64,000 nt of DNA from Buddleja alternifolia. Taxonomy: Eukaryota; Streptophyta; Magnoliopsida; Lamiales; Scrophulariaceae. Each line of letters begins with the position of its first letter. Position 1 is the stretch's first letter. A program made the translations under genes and the position numbers. The DNA is taken from assembly GCA_019426215.1 (NCBI GenBank), contig CM033400.1:18708568-18772567 (forward strand). Direction: 5' to 3'. Under the pieces are notes generated by a model. That model worked only from the letters and a program-made list of their open reading frames with translations. It was not told the origin of the DNA and made no database searches. Below, piece by piece: positions 44,851-57,213 of this stretch.

Positions 44851-46619
44851 AATTGTCTCGCCCCCAAGATGTGTCCACACCTCTGTATAATTTTCAATAA
44901 CTCTATATGTGGTGCTAGCCTATAGAATTATTCTAGATCTAATCTAGCCTTATATATGAAGGTTGGAATATTATATGTGAAAGACTAAGCTCAACATATG
45001 AGCAAAATCTTGTCAATAATAAGAGAGAAGGGAAGGCTATTCGGGAGAAAATAGAAGACAAATTTCTTCTTCTTTTCTCTTAGTGTAGGACGAAAATCAC
45101 TAGGTGTAAAAGTGTGTGTGTGTGTTTCTTAACACATATTTATAGAGACACTCCTACGTTTAGTTAACGTGGAAGACAAGATGAAATCAAATCTCCAATA
45201 TTTGGCTTTCATCTAATCCTAAATAAACTCAATTAAGGAGTTTTCTAAAAATTGGGAACTTACTCAACAAGTTGACTAATCCGTATTTTCTCTCTAAAAT
45301 ATTTTCTTGATTCTCCTAAATCAAGACTTGGGGAGGAATTAGTTCCTCCCCTTAATTTTCGTCCATTTACACGCCCTATGCAAGCCTTGGAGTCCAAGAA
45401 TTTTATCTCTTGATTTAACTCTTGACTCCTATTTAATTAAATAGTCCAACCATTTAATTAAATCTCATTTAATAATTAAATTCCAACCTTAATTATTATA
45501 AGCCCAATTATTTATTTAATTTTACTTAATTTTCTGCCCATGCGTAATTAAATAAAATCCTTGGACTCTACTAGGTCCATTAATTAATTAACCTATATTG
45601 ATTAATTCAAAGTCCAATTAATTGATCTCTTATCAATTAATTAAATATTATCAGTTAGGAAAGTACTATACTTTCGTAATTAACCTAAAATTCCAAAATT
45701 GATTAATCATGCCACATAAGTAGAAACCTTTCGGAGTTTGTGTGTGACCCCCTAGGCTTGTTCATGTGCTAGTATCAGTGCACTTTCCTAAAATAGAAAG
45801 TACTAAATTAAATCACTCTTAATTTAATCAGACCATTAATCATTCACCACAATCTCACAACACTTACAAATAAAGGTTACTATCTAGCAATGGGCCTCAG
45901 AGACCTAGATACAAAGGGCTTATTGCATTTTTTGTCCTGTATCTTTTTCACTTTCGAAGTTTGGTCCTGTTATTTTTTTCGATTTGCAAAGTCGCCCTGT
46001 AACTATCCAACTTTTGGCAATTTTCGCCCGATTTTGACCGGAGCTGACCAATTTAACCGGAATTTACCACTTGTGATGCTAGCCGGACAATTTGATGTGG
46101 TGACATGCCAAATTGATGCTGACTAGACACGTCATCTCATCAATTTTATCCTAATCAATGTTAATTTTAGGGGGAAAATTGGAAAATCCTAAATTTTTTA
46201 TCTATGTCAGCACCACGTGTCCGACACGTAAAACATATAGAGACTCGCAAAGAAATAACGAGATAAATGAAAGTACAATTGACTATGCACAAGATAACTT
46301 ATGGAACCTCAGGTCCAAAAGGATTACTCTTACGCCTACGTGATTATTGAAAGTTACACATTAAATCAGGAAAACTATTTTAGGAACTTTCAGTGCTGTT
46401 GTTTAGTTTACTTACTATCCAAATGAGAACCCTTGTACACATCTATGACTATAGAACGAGGCTTGTCCTCTAAGGACCTATGAGTACAAGCAAGTCTTTC
46501 AGGTCTAGTCAATATCCGTCATCTTGACAGACCCTTTAACGACTTGGAACCATTTTAGAATCACGACCTTGGAGATATATTCCATCGTCATCATTCTTGA
46601 TGTTCGATGATGTCCTATA
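44851..46619 (-). mobile_element. LTR-like sequence, minus strand, interrupted
   Basis: On the minus strand this AT-rich stretch has an LTR-like layout: a TATA-like 'tctataaatatgtg' (near 45135-45150), then pyrimidine-rich sequence and long AATTAATTAA runs. It ends where a copia LTR begins at 46620. It is interrupted around 45905-46228 by another repeat. No clear terminal pair or internal region identifies a family, so the call is tentative. Confidence 0.4.
45905..46228. repeat. Insertion with Mutator-like end motif, one end only
   Basis: The segment begins 'aaagggcttattgcattttttgtc', a start common to small plant Mutator-like repeats, and disrupts LTR-like sequence on both sides. A CCACGTGTCCGACACGT phrase is near its right border. 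No inverted right end or duplication was found, so borders are approximate. Confidence 0.35.
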
Positions 46620-47940
46620 TGTTGGGGGAAATTAACCAAACGCAGCAAAAACAGTATTTTAAATATTTATTTGGATTTTCCCATAATAGAATCAATCTTG
46701 GGGATTTATCAGACGTGTGTATGATATGGAAATTGATACTTTGCCCGTTGTAGCGAAATGGTTGGAGAAACTCAAACTTTCGAATTCTTCAACTTCTTCG
46801 CTAAATAATCCGCCTGGAAAACTTGATAATTCGAGCAATCCAAAAGTGCTACCTCTAAATTGTCTTGCCGAAAAAACCTTGATCAGAAAAATCTCCTCCT
46901 AGCTTGGTACAGTGACCGACGGCTAGGGCTAGGGGTAGAGAGGAATTTTTTGTCTTGTGGCCCAAGTGTTAATTGTAACTTATGACCTAGGTATTAACTA
47001 ATGTGATATATTTATATCACTTAAGTTATTACCTTGGGCTTAATTTAGCACATCAAGGACGCCTAGTAGCTACCCCTTCTTGGTCTTGGTGTGCGTCTTG
47101 GTGCACCAATTTGAGCTCAGTCCAATCCATTATTTAATTAATTAATTCAATACAATTAATTAATCTAATTAAATAACAGTTAGGATATTTAATTATCTTC
47201 AAGAAATAATACATGTTAAATTATAAATGAATTAACTTATTTTTTCAAATAATTAATTCCATTTAATTTATTTTAAGTATCTAATGCTTAAAATATTACC
47301 ACAAGAAATATTCCATATTTTCTATCAATTTTTTCTTTTTAAGCGTGACTCTTTAAGTTCATCTAAATTTGGCAATGAGAGGATTCCATTGAATGTGGGT
47401 CCCACCAAACCAGTCAAGTGGTCCACGTTGTAATCAAAATAAGATGAAATGATTGGATCATTTTACCTTTCCTATTGTAAATACCTTGTGAATACAAACT
47501 CTTCATTTCCTTATCCCGATCAAGTAAGAGTCATGGGTTTAGGTCAAACTCACTAACTTGACTCTATGCTATATTTATAATAAGTTTAGATCAATGAATG
47601 TTTTGGCCAAAGACTTTAAGATCTAACTTACTTATAAATGCATAGGATAATTCCTCGTTCAACTTTGAAGGAACGAATCTCATCTCGGATATCAGTTAAG
47701 ACTACTACTTGCCCATTAGGTTTCCGTTTGAGGTTGACCCCACCAAATGGTGAATTGGGTCTAACTACTTTAATGACAAACCTAATGTCACTAGTACATC
47801 TTCAACTCGATTCCTCAACTCTAAAGCTCAGACACTACTATAACAATTTAATCAATTCTGTCATTAAATGTCATAGAGTGAAAACTCATGTGACAGAATC
47901 GAGATGAGCAGATATGACTAATAGAATCCTAATTAACTTG
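46620..47940 (-). mobile_element. Copia LTR, minus strand, missing its 5' part
   Basis: On the minus strand it ends TTTCCCCCAACA at 46620 and contains a TATA-like 'gatataaatatatcac' near 47005. Phrases such as 'atcgagttgaagatgtact', 'gggcaagtagtag' and 'cccatgactcttacttgat' match the LTR at 4216-5817. The first few hundred bases are missing, and the sequence passes straight into an RT fragment near 47950, which points to a deletion. Confidence 0.7.
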
Positions 47941-47949
47941 GTCATCGCG

Positions 47950-48625
47950 ACTGGCAAAAAGTATCCACATAGTCAATTTATTGCCTTTGATTATAACCTT
48001 TAGCCACTAAGCGAGCCTTAAAGGTGGTAACATCTCCATCCACTCCTAACTTGCGTTTGTATACCTACTTACAACCAATTGCCTTAATGCCAGGTGGTGG
48101 GTCTACCAAGATAACCTCGTTGGAGTGCATAGATTCAATTTTAGATTCCATAGCTTCACACCATTTTCCCGAGTCCCTATCGGACATTGCTTTGTCGTAA
48201 GACGTTGGATCTTCATCCAAAAGGATGTTCTCCTTCTTGCTTTTCATCAAAAGGCCATAGTACCTCTTAGATTGTCTTGGGGCCCTTTCGGATCTCCTCG
48301 GAGGTGGAATTTTTGCACTTACAGTTGGTGGTTCATTTTGCTCTTTATTCATTGCTAGTGGTGTTTGTGTTTCTTGAGTTTCCTCAAGTTCTATCACTCT
48401 ATTTATTCTCTCACTAAAGAGATGCTCTTGTAGGAACATAGCGTTCCTTGAAATAATTACCTTTTTTTCCAAGGTGTGATAGAAGTAGTACCTATAGGAC
48501 TCTTTAGGGTATCCCACAAACCTACATAAGATAGACCTTGAGTCTAACTTATCTCCCACTTGCTGCTTGACATGAGCAGCACATCCCCATACTTTTTCGC
48601 ATCTTATACGACACTTCAGGAACAC
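47950..48625 (-). pseudogene. Copia RT start and linker, truncated
   Basis: The minus-strand frame (48625-48065) begins in the integrase C-terminus and linker ('CRFVGYPKESYRYYFYH', 'VIISRNAMFLQEHLF') and reaches RT ('AMSDRDSGKWCEAMESKIESMHSNEV', 'PPPGIKAIGCK'). After a stop the RT continues to about 47950 with a recognisable 'IDYVDTF', then stops at an LTR fragment. The catalytic RT core and RNase H are deleted. Confidence 0.8.
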
Positions 48626-49292
48626 TTTTTTACGGCAATCTATTTAATAGATAAGCCGCCGTCTCCAGGTCATAGGCCCAGAAGAACGTGGGCAAATCGG
48701 TGGACAACATCATTGACCGGACCATATCCATCAATGTACGGTTTCTGCGCTTAGATACACCATTTAATTGTGGCGTTCCAGGAGGCGTCCACTGAGAGAG
48801 AATTCCATTCTCTTTCAAATAATCTAAGAACTCGTCAGACAAGTATTCTCCTCCTTTATCAGATCGAAGAGTTTTAATACTTTTACCGGTTTGTTTCTCT
48901 ACTTCATTTCTGAAAGTTTACTTGATTAGTTGCTTAGCTGGCTTCTTTCTCCTAGCACCATGCTAAGTACTTGAACTTATCAAAGGCCTCAGATTTGAAT
49001 CTTAGAAGATACAAATAACCATACCTAGAATAATCATCGGTAAATGTTATGAAGTAAGAAAAGTTCCCTAATGCATTGACACTGAGAAGTCCACACACAT
49101 CAATGTAGTTAACTCAAGCAAATCCTTAGCACGATACATTTGGCCTCCAAATGGTAACTTTGTCATTTTACCTTTTAGACAAGATTCACAAGTCGGCAAT
49201 TCCTCTTCTTCATCAAGCTCGAGGAAACTTGACAACTTGCTGAATCCTATCTTTAGATGCATGACCAAGTCTAGCATGCCAGATTTGTGCAT
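48626..49292 (-). pseudogene. Copia GAG-pre-integrase and integrase, broken
   Basis: One frame (49292-49068) has 'CESCLKGKMTKLPFGG', the zinc-binding end of the GAG-pre-integrase domain. After a non-open gap, another (48842-48630) has 'SQWTPPGTPQLNGVSKRRNRTLMDMVRSMM', the third integrase block; the catalytic Glu of the usual 'GVAERRNRTL' appears as Lys. Stops and small indels separate the pieces. Confidence 0.8.
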
Positions 49293-50208
49293 TAGGCGGA
49301 TTATTAGATTTACGCTTTCCTATGTTTATTGGTTGAATTGTAAGAGAATTAGTATATGGGTAAATGTAAAGGTTGTTATACATGCATGCTCTCATGATTA
49401 ACTTAGAACCCAAAAACATTGAACAAAAACCATTATTAATATTAAAAGAACAACTTTTTTTGTCAAAAATAGAAACAAAAATTAGGTTCTTTATCAATCC
49501 GGGAACATAATAAACATCCTTCAATGTAAACCTACTACTATCCTCAAGAACTAAAATAACGTTTCCAACAGCCTTCGCAAAGACAGATGCTCCATTAGCA
49601 ATTCTCAGGACCATGTCCCCGTCATCTAGCTCTCTACTTCTAGACAGCACCTGCAAATCATTGCAAAGGTGAGTACCACAGCCGGTGTCAAACACCCAAG
49701 AAGCATGGTTAATAGATAAATTAACCTCAACAATAAACACACCTTCATTGTGGCTTTTCAAGGCAGCAGGATAATCCTTGCTCAAGTGTTCCAGATTATG
49801 GCAATGAGGGCAATCACCATTTGGCGTTTTGTCTTCAAATGTTCTCTCCAACTCATCAACATTTTCCTTGGCTAGTTTGATCTTTCCATATGTCTCAATC
49901 ATACGATCAGACATCATAGACAATATGAAAGATCGAACATAAGCCTCGTCATTGATTTGCTTAGTCCAGTACTCCAAAATACAGGCACGAGTTGCAAGCT
50001 TGGGCTTAGGTGGGACTTCCCCTTTGATTATGTAATCAAGACCTTTAACCCTGAGATACACATCTAAAGCCAAATGCCAATAGGTGTACTTCGAGCCATC
50101 AAATTTGTTGTGTTTGAGAATCCATAGACAAGTATAAATGATTTCCATAATATTACTGTGTAAAATGCGATAGAGCGAAAAGCGATCATTAGCATTCAGT
50201 TCTAACAT
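49213..50208 (-). pseudogene. Copia gag-protease frame
   Basis: The 331-codon minus-strand frame starts with an ATG at 50208 in a leader context. It shows 'FDGSKYTYWHLALDVYL' (gag opening), an internally deleted gag core, a zinc-knuckle-like 'CPHCHNLEHLSKDYP' lacking the usual Cys-x2-Cys-x4-His-x4-Cys fit, the protease region 'WVFDTGCGTHLCNDLQ' (active-site Asp-Thr-Gly) and the GAG-pre-integrase start 'QIWHARLGHASKDRI'. It overlaps the next frame at 49292-49213. Gag is shorter than usual, so an in-frame deletion is likely. Confidence 0.85.
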
Positions 50209-51963
50209 ATATTCACATGCAATTAAGGAATTTTAAATATACACGTGTGTTCCCACTAACTTTACGAAATCCATCACCCCAATTGACAGAAGATGGGAAT
50301 ATTTTCAAAAAAAATTCCAGTGGGCTCGATCGTCAAATGCCCTAACCTCATTCCACGACTCATGGTTTATGGGCTGTAACATTGAACAGGCACGACGACC
50401 CCATCCACATCCAGGTACTTCTCGAGATGTTTGCCTCACATTTCATGTACGTCCCGAGAACACAATGCAACAGTACACTAGTCTGTGTTTAAGTCCGACC
50501 CATCAAATTCTCACGCAATAACAGCAACCAGGTGGTCCCACGAATCATGGTCAACTCCTTAGCGAAGACCCGTGTGCACTTCTAGTATGACCGTCTGTCA
50601 TAGTAGAAGGCGTAGTAGTGAGATTACTACACTAAACTTGCCACCATCCCACGACTCATGGTCAATGATGACAAGCCGCGCTATTCCCTCTCACATCTAA
50701 TGATGGAAGGCACTAGACCTAATTAGGGAGCTTCCGAGCCCCCCCCCCCCCCCCCCCCCGATTTATCCATTTAAGGACTTAATATGGATAAAGGGGTTGG
50801 TCTCACACTTTTTCAGTTAATTATCTTTCTTAGGTGATTATGCAGACATGCACAACATACATAACATAAGAAAAGAAGCAATCATACATAAAGCGGTAAA
50901 TGTGATCTTAGTCAAGCCAATACCTAAACACTTCAAGCCATCAAGGTGTTGACCAATTCAATCTAAGGACACGGACCCTACACTGAGGCCTTCAAATCTC
51001 CATGAACTTGAATGTCTCCATCTTCGTCTTCAAAATTACATTTTAAAGAAACATTTCCCTCTCATTTACAATAAAAGAAAGAACATGGCATGCATGCCTC
51101 AAATCAAAACAACGACTAGTCTATGGCTCGACCCGGATCACCACGTAATCACATAAACATGCTATCATGCAAATAGGAATTCATATTCACCGTCTTTAAT
51201 CAAGGATAATCTAATTAATTAATGGATCCAAAAGACTTTAATTTCTAAAAACCAATTTTAGAAACTTCACTTGAAAAAGACATACTTTTCCAATTAATCC
51301 AAAAAGATTTTTCAAAAACCTAATTTTATCCAATTTCGAAAATTAATAAAATCCCATCTTATTTCAATTTTCAAAATTATATAAAACCTTTCAATTTTGA
51401 AATTCTCAATTTTAGAACCAACTTAAAATAATTTTAATTTGAGATTCAAAAAATCCAATTTTATAAAATTACAAATTAGGGTTGCACTTTTAATTTAATT
51501 GCAAAAATGACCCAAGACCTAAAATACAATTACAACGAAAAATATTTGAAAATTGGGGAAATTACATTTTGACCCCTAGGTCAAAATATGGCGGCCCGAT
51601 AGTTCACACCACGCGTCGTCACGCGTGACAGCGCTGCCGGAGTAGCGCCATCTGCGACGGCGCGTCCCGCGCCTAGTGGGGCATGCGAGCAACGCCCGTG
51701 ATGCCTGCGCACGCACCGCCTTGGCGAGTCTCTATTCGTGATGGCAGCGGTGCTGTTCCGACAGCGCAACCGCGACGGAGACCATCCCCCTTTTTTAAAA
51801 AAATAAACATAAAAATGGAGCCCTTCGATTTTCTGATTAACACAAAATCAACGAGTCCAAAAATCAAACAGAAAATCCAACCAATTCCATTATGCAATAA
51901 AACCTAATTTTAAAGCATATAAAACATAAAACATGAAAAGAATCTGAGCCAAAGCTAAACCTT
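50209..51963 (-). mobile_element. Copia untranslated leader, third family
   Basis: This lies between the primer site and gag on the minus strand. It contains a GC-rich island (51585-51785), a 21-base C run on the plus strand (50739-50759), and three copies of a loop motif, ACCATGAKTCGTGG on the minus strand (near 50650-50664, 50540-50553 and 50353-50366), of which at least two lie between paired arms. An 'agtgggaa' near gag parallels the other copia leaders. No protein was recognised; open frames in the island are compositional. Confidence 0.7.
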
Positions 51964-51976
51964 GGCTCTGATACCA
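51964..51976 (-). promoter_or_regulatory. Primer-binding site, initiator tRNA-Met
   Basis: TGGTATCAGAGCC on the minus strand, one base from the LTR end, marks the primer site and the orientation of this element. Confidence 0.9.
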
Positions 51977-51977
51977 C

Positions 51978-52558
51978 TATTGGGATCGGTACAACGCCCG
52001 GGGACACCAGCGCAGCGGAAAACATATAATTCAAAAGATTAAAGCGGTATCCCCAAAATTAGGGCTAGGTGGACATGATATCATCGGATTCAAAACTACC
52101 TAGGAGAAGGTTTACACGTATTTACCTCTTGTAGACCTTAAAGTAGCAACGTCTTTTTAAACTACTTCCTGCTACTTTCTTCGAATTTGGATTTGCCCTA
52201 GCGCCCCAAGCGTTGCGCCTTTGAGATGTATACACACCTTAGCTCGTACCCTCAATTTTCTCCACCAGTGCTAGCAAGGAGAATATCGAATCTTGGCTTT
52301 GTTTGAGGAAAAAGCGTTTGAAATTATTTAAGTGTTCTTCGCACTCCACACATGAGTTTAAAGAAATAATGTGAAAGAAAAATTGGGAGAGAATAAAGAG
52401 AAAAAAATTGATGTATTTTTCAAAATTACTTTTCAAATCTTAAATTTTTCTTTTAAAAGAGGTGGGACACATGTATATATAGAGACCACCTAGGGTAAAA
52501 CCCTAGGTGTATCACACGCCTCCCTCTCCCTCTCCCTAAAAATTAGGGGAGAGGCGTG

Positions 52559-52600
<42 letters not shown>

Positions 52601-52857
52601 CATTATTCTTATCTTTTATTCTCACAATCTCTATGACTTGGAACAATATTTAAGATTACAGTCTTTGAGAGCATTCCATATGTATCCCGACCGCTCCCCT
52701 AACCATATGTAATCCATGAGATCTTTATATATACTAACATTAGTTATAACAATAAAGAAACATACCATAAATAAATATTCAATATATTTAAAACAAGACT
52801 GTCATAGTGTTTTACATTTAAGATGACTCAAACAATTGGCTCGCCGGGACCCTAACA
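51978..52857 (-). mobile_element. Copia 5' LTR (about 0.9 kb)
   Basis: On the minus strand it begins TGTTAGGGTCCCGGCG and ends CGATCCCAATA next to the primer site. It contains a (TA)n tract at 52561-52598, a TATA-like 'tctatatatac' near 52475-52487 and a stem CACACGCCTC/GAGGCGTGTG (52513-52522 with 52551-52560). The outer 5-mer is CTATC. Its ends and body differ from the LTR fragment at 46620-47940, so that fragment probably belongs to another element. Confidence 0.8.
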
Positions 52858-53560
52858 CTATCAATTTTTTTATGTCATTTTTTTATATATATTCGGCACT
52901 AAATAAACCAAACCTAAAAATTAAAGGACTAAAGATGCTGTTTTTAAGAAGCAGGGACTTGGTTTGTAAATGTTTGGGGAGACATATTTATCAAAAGGAT
53001 TTTTTGGACATTACCTTCGAATTAGCCGTCAAAATCAAAGGCTATGTTTGGTTATGTTTTGGGATGGTATTTTGGTTAGAATTAATGGTGAGAAATTTAT
53101 GATGACACGTGTGTGTTTAGTGAGATTGTGTATGGTTTATTTTGGGAGTTAGTTTTTTGATATGTTTTTTTGGTGAGATAATGTTTGGTTTTGTTTTTAG
53201 AGAGAACAAAAATTACTGTAGCAGTCAAATCATGAAATTTTTGTCTGTTAAAGAGGAGAGAGAAGAGAGAGAGCACATAGAGAGGAGAGAGGAGTGTAGG
53301 GACAAAGTAAGTGTAGAAAAATGAAAAATAATTATTATGTTTTTTTTAACCAAAAAAGCACTATATTTTTGAGCAAATATTTTTTAAACTAAATATAATT
53401 TGATGAAAATTTTGGACAAACATGATATGAAAACATAATAAAAAAGGAAAACAAAAATAAACATAAGAGGTATATGCAAATAGAGCACTCCACTTTTTTG
53501 CCAACATCCCCCTCCCTCTCTCTCTCTCTTGTCTCTTGGGGAGATAGTAACCTACCATCC
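52858..53560. other. AKRP: AKRP upstream region
   Basis: This 700-bp interval between the copia LTR and the AKRP start codon must hold the promoter and 5' untranslated region. A CT-rich tract just before the ATG (about 53505-53540) is typical of plant 5' leaders. A decayed MITE-like start 'ggctatgtttggttatg' lies at 53040. An in-frame ATG at 53474 exists but lies before the CT tract. No TATA box stands out. Confidence 0.5.
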
Positions 53561-56500
53561 ATGTCGTCCGCAGCAGCACTTTTGCCTTCAACTGTTCTAC
53601 AAAACCCCCAAACCTCTAACAAGATCTTCTCTCTCCTCCCCACCACCTCCCTTATCTCTCTCTCAAACCCTCCTCATCACCTCCGTTTCCCGCCCCACAC
53701 CCCAAAGTTTCACGTGAAGCCCCCCCAGTTCTCTTCCCAACCTCACGAGGACGAGGAAGCCGCCATCGGCGACTGCCTGGTCTATGAAGAAGGCATTTTC
53801 GATGACCCGTTCCTTCACAACACCCGAAATTCCGACACCGAGGATATGTCGACGGAAAACTTGATTCCGGAGAAATGGTTGGATGTCCAAAAGGAATTAA
53901 ACATCACGAAGAAGGAGAGGCGAAAGCTGTCGCAACAATTGGAATTCGGAAGAAAGGTGGAGAAGAGAAGGCAAGCCTTGAGGCCTATCATCGATTCGGA
54001 GGTGTACGAAAAGTTTAAGTATGAGAAACTCCAGCAGTTGAAACCCTTAGCGCTTGATAAGCCGGAACCGAAATATTTGGAGGAGGAGGAGAATGATAAG
54101 CGTGGAGAGGGAGGGATCAGAGGTAGAGTGGCGCCGAGGAACCCGAGGTTGGCTGTGTATGGGGGAGGTTTGGAGGATATCTCTCACGTTTTCAATAGTG
54201 GAACCTATAATGTTCCTGCCGATGCTGAGAAATCTCAAGGTGGTATATTTGCTGATTTTAATGTTTAATTTGCACACATTGCATCATCATCCTCTTGTGT
54301 GTTTAACTAGCACCTAAAGTTTGATTAATATTAAACTTTGATAGAATGCTTATATTATGTGCATGTTTTATATTTGATGTTTTGTATTTGGAGTCTGCAG
54401 AAATTTGAGATTTCAAGTTTTTGCTAGATAAAATCCTATAGTTGTGCTTGTGTCTGGACATATATTCATTCCGTTTTTTACTGTTGTGTTGGAAAATGAA
54501 ATTATTGGTTTGCAATCAAAAATTGTTGGCATGTTTGATTGTATTTTTGAAATGATGGAGTTAGTTAAAAATAATGATGATGTGAACATTGTTGTAGATG
54601 AATAATTGATAAGTTTGTATTGGTTAAATATATTTATATAAGTGGAAATAACAAAAATTGATCCTAAAAAGCACTAGAAATACGAAATACTGAAAATGGG
54701 TTTAAAAATGTGCATAAAGTTGTAGAGATTGAAATTGTGTGTTTTATTTCGCCATAGTACTACCATCGTGCCAAAAATACGGTTTTTTCAAACAGAGAGG
54801 TGAGAGAAAGACAGGGATGGGTGTGATTTGGTGATAATATAGTTAATTATACTGGTATATGTGAAATTGAAAATGAAATTGGGTTTTTTTAACTAATGAA
54901 AATGAAAATGCTTGGTTCATATTAGTTTCCCCTAATATGAATCTGAAACTCTTGAAAGTTTCTGGTACTCAGTTTAATTTGCATAAACTTTTGATCACAG
55001 AGGAAACAGATGGGAGACTGTTCACAACTGAGAAGAAGATCGACCTTAAGATTTAAAGTTCTAATATTCTTCAACAAGTAGCAGCATTTGTACCAATTCT
55101 TGTACGTTGGTTGGTGGTGTTATGTTAACTCTTGGACTGCAATAACTAAAATGATAATGTACCAAAATATAAGTTTGAATGTTTCATGTTTCTTTTCTCT
55201 ATTTAAAGATCATTCTAACCATCAGCATTTTATTCTGAAATGGTCTTCAGTAGGTACTCGTAAATTATTCTCTAAAGAAGAAAAGTTATTAATGAATAGG
55301 CGGGTTCCTGACTTAGCAGTTGCCACCTCAGTGCGTATCTTTTCCTCTCTTCTGATCTCTTTTATGCTGCAAAAATGCGCTGTTATAGTTCCGATATGTG
55401 TTGTAAGAGTGGACTATTTTTTATTGTGTGATTGTATATTTGGCAAATTGTTGATTTTTTTGCCTTTTATGATCCTCAAGATTTATTTTGTACACAAGTT
55501 CATTGTCAAAATACAATCTTTTACGGTTATTTGCTCGGCAGAGCTTGTTAATGTTCTTTGAACTGCTTTAACCAGAAGCCCCTGTGTCCTTGTTTTCTTC
55601 CCAGTGGGATAGCATGTCTATGACCTATCTCCTTTAACATTTTCAGAAAAATCACTTTCTACTATTTAGTTCTATGCCTTTTCTCTTTTCTTTTTTCTTT
55701 TTGAAACAAAGTAGAGCAATATTGTTTCTGATTCCGAGATCTTGTGGACTTTATTTTTTTCAGGGAAAATGGCATCCTCTACATACTCTTGCTGCCTCTG
55801 GAGAATTTTACCTTGTGAATTCTTTGTTAAAGCACAACCTTGATATTAATGGCCCAGACAAGGTGAACCGGATGAAGGCTTCCATTTATATACTTGCTCT
55901 CCTATACATGTTGGTTGACCTTGTATCGTGTATGCATCTGAAAATTCTGGTGTTGAACTGATTCCATTTTGCTGTTATCCTTATGGCCCCTACAGGATGG
56001 CCTTACTGCAATTCATAAAGCAATACTTGGCAAAAAGCAGGCCATTTTTAACTTTCTTTTGAGAGAATCTGCAAATCCCTTTGTTCGTGACGAAGTAAGT
56101 GAAGAACCAATTTCTTGCTCAGTAATTTCTTAAATAAATATCCTCTGATTAAAGATCTCTTTATCCTGTCATGCTATTCTGTGTCCTATGGTTATGCATG
56201 CTGTGGTGTGTATGCTTCACTCAAATTGTGTTACATGGGTTTTCCTCTTTATTATCAGGTATTCTGGTTTCTGAATTTGTTTTTCTACTACAGGAGGGGG
56301 CTACCTTAATGCACTATGCTGTCCGCACAGCTTCAAGTCAGATGATAAAAATTCTGTTGTTGTACAATGTTGATATAAATTTTCAAGACAATGTAAGCCT
56401 ACTATCTAGATTTTTGCCTGGCTAATTCTAGTGCGCATTTGACTCTCTGGTAAGTAAGATTGATTTGACTCCAATATCTTATTACTTTTAGGATGGGTGG

Positions 56501-57213
56501 ACACCACTACATTTGGCTGTGCAATCCCGTAGAACAGATATAGTGAGGCTTTTGTTGATCAAAGGAGCTGATAAGACTCTAAAGAATCGGGTAAGAAGTT
56601 GCAACTTGTTTGCAAACTCATAAATGCATAGTGTTCATTTTTACACGCTTCATGCATTATTTCCTTGAAATCCCAAAGCTCCTAGTTGGTATTGCTTCAT
56701 CTGGTTCTAACTTTAACAATGACGATTTATATGTTCTCATTTGAGTCAACTGATACTTACTGTTAGCATGGGCTACTTTATTGTTTTTAACTACACAATC
56801 TTGCTCTTATTCGAAATGATTTTTGTGTATGATTACGAAAAGTGGTGAGGTGCTACCACATAAAAGAAATAAATCCAAGGTCGAGCATCCAACGTAACAC
56901 ATTTAGGTGGCAAATTAACATATTTCTGCTTGATTCTTTCGTCCAAACATTCTTAGAGAAGTTGATATATATAAAGAACCGTGATGATTGCAAATTTGCA
57001 ACACATAACTTATGATTGGAATAATAGGTCAACATATTGTCTTTATATTGCAGATTTGCATACACTGAAATTCCATTTTATTAATGCCTATTCATAATCC
57101 TTCTTCTTTCGTTTTTTCAGGATGGATTGACAGCACTGGATATTTGCCTCTATTCAGGTAGAGATACAAGGACTTATGAACTTATCAAGTTAATGAAACG
57201 GCTTCCCCGTTAG
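53561..57213 (+). CDS. AKRP: Plastid ankyrin-repeat protein, AKRP type
   Basis: Seven exons fit GT-AG borders in one continuous frame: 53561-54239, 55254-55330, 55764-55862, 55996-56094, 56294-56392, 56492-56590 and 57121-57213, giving 414 residues. Residues 1-60 are Ser/Thr/Pro-rich and nearly free of acidic residues, a likely plastid transit peptide. Residues 103-140 hold a charged '[20 protein letters not shown]' stretch and 187-200 '[13 protein letters not shown]', both features of AKRP. Residues 253-414 are five ankyrin repeats, including '[21 protein letters not shown]', '[13 protein letters not shown]' and '[21 protein letters not shown]'. Arabidopsis AKRP (about 435 residues) partners with EMB506 in plastids and is needed for embryo and chloroplast development; that role is inferred by similarity. 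The ATG at 53561 is chosen because the upstream one would translate a CT-rich leader. No lesion was seen. EMB506 is the nearest alternative, but the N-terminal half fits AKRP. Confidence 0.93.

Noticed and set aside
51581..51907. Coding regions in the second GC-rich block
   Set aside because: Both strands are open, translations are Arg/Ala/Pro-rich without motifs, and the block lies between primer site and gag.
46620..52857. One element with LTRs at 46620-47940 and 51978-52857
   Set aside because: The two LTRs differ in length, ends and internal phrases; the first resembles the 4216 family, so they are more likely from different elements joined by deletion.
53361..53890. Minus-strand genes overlapping AKRP exon 1
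   Set aside because: They are reverse-strand shadows of a well supported exon and CT-rich leader.
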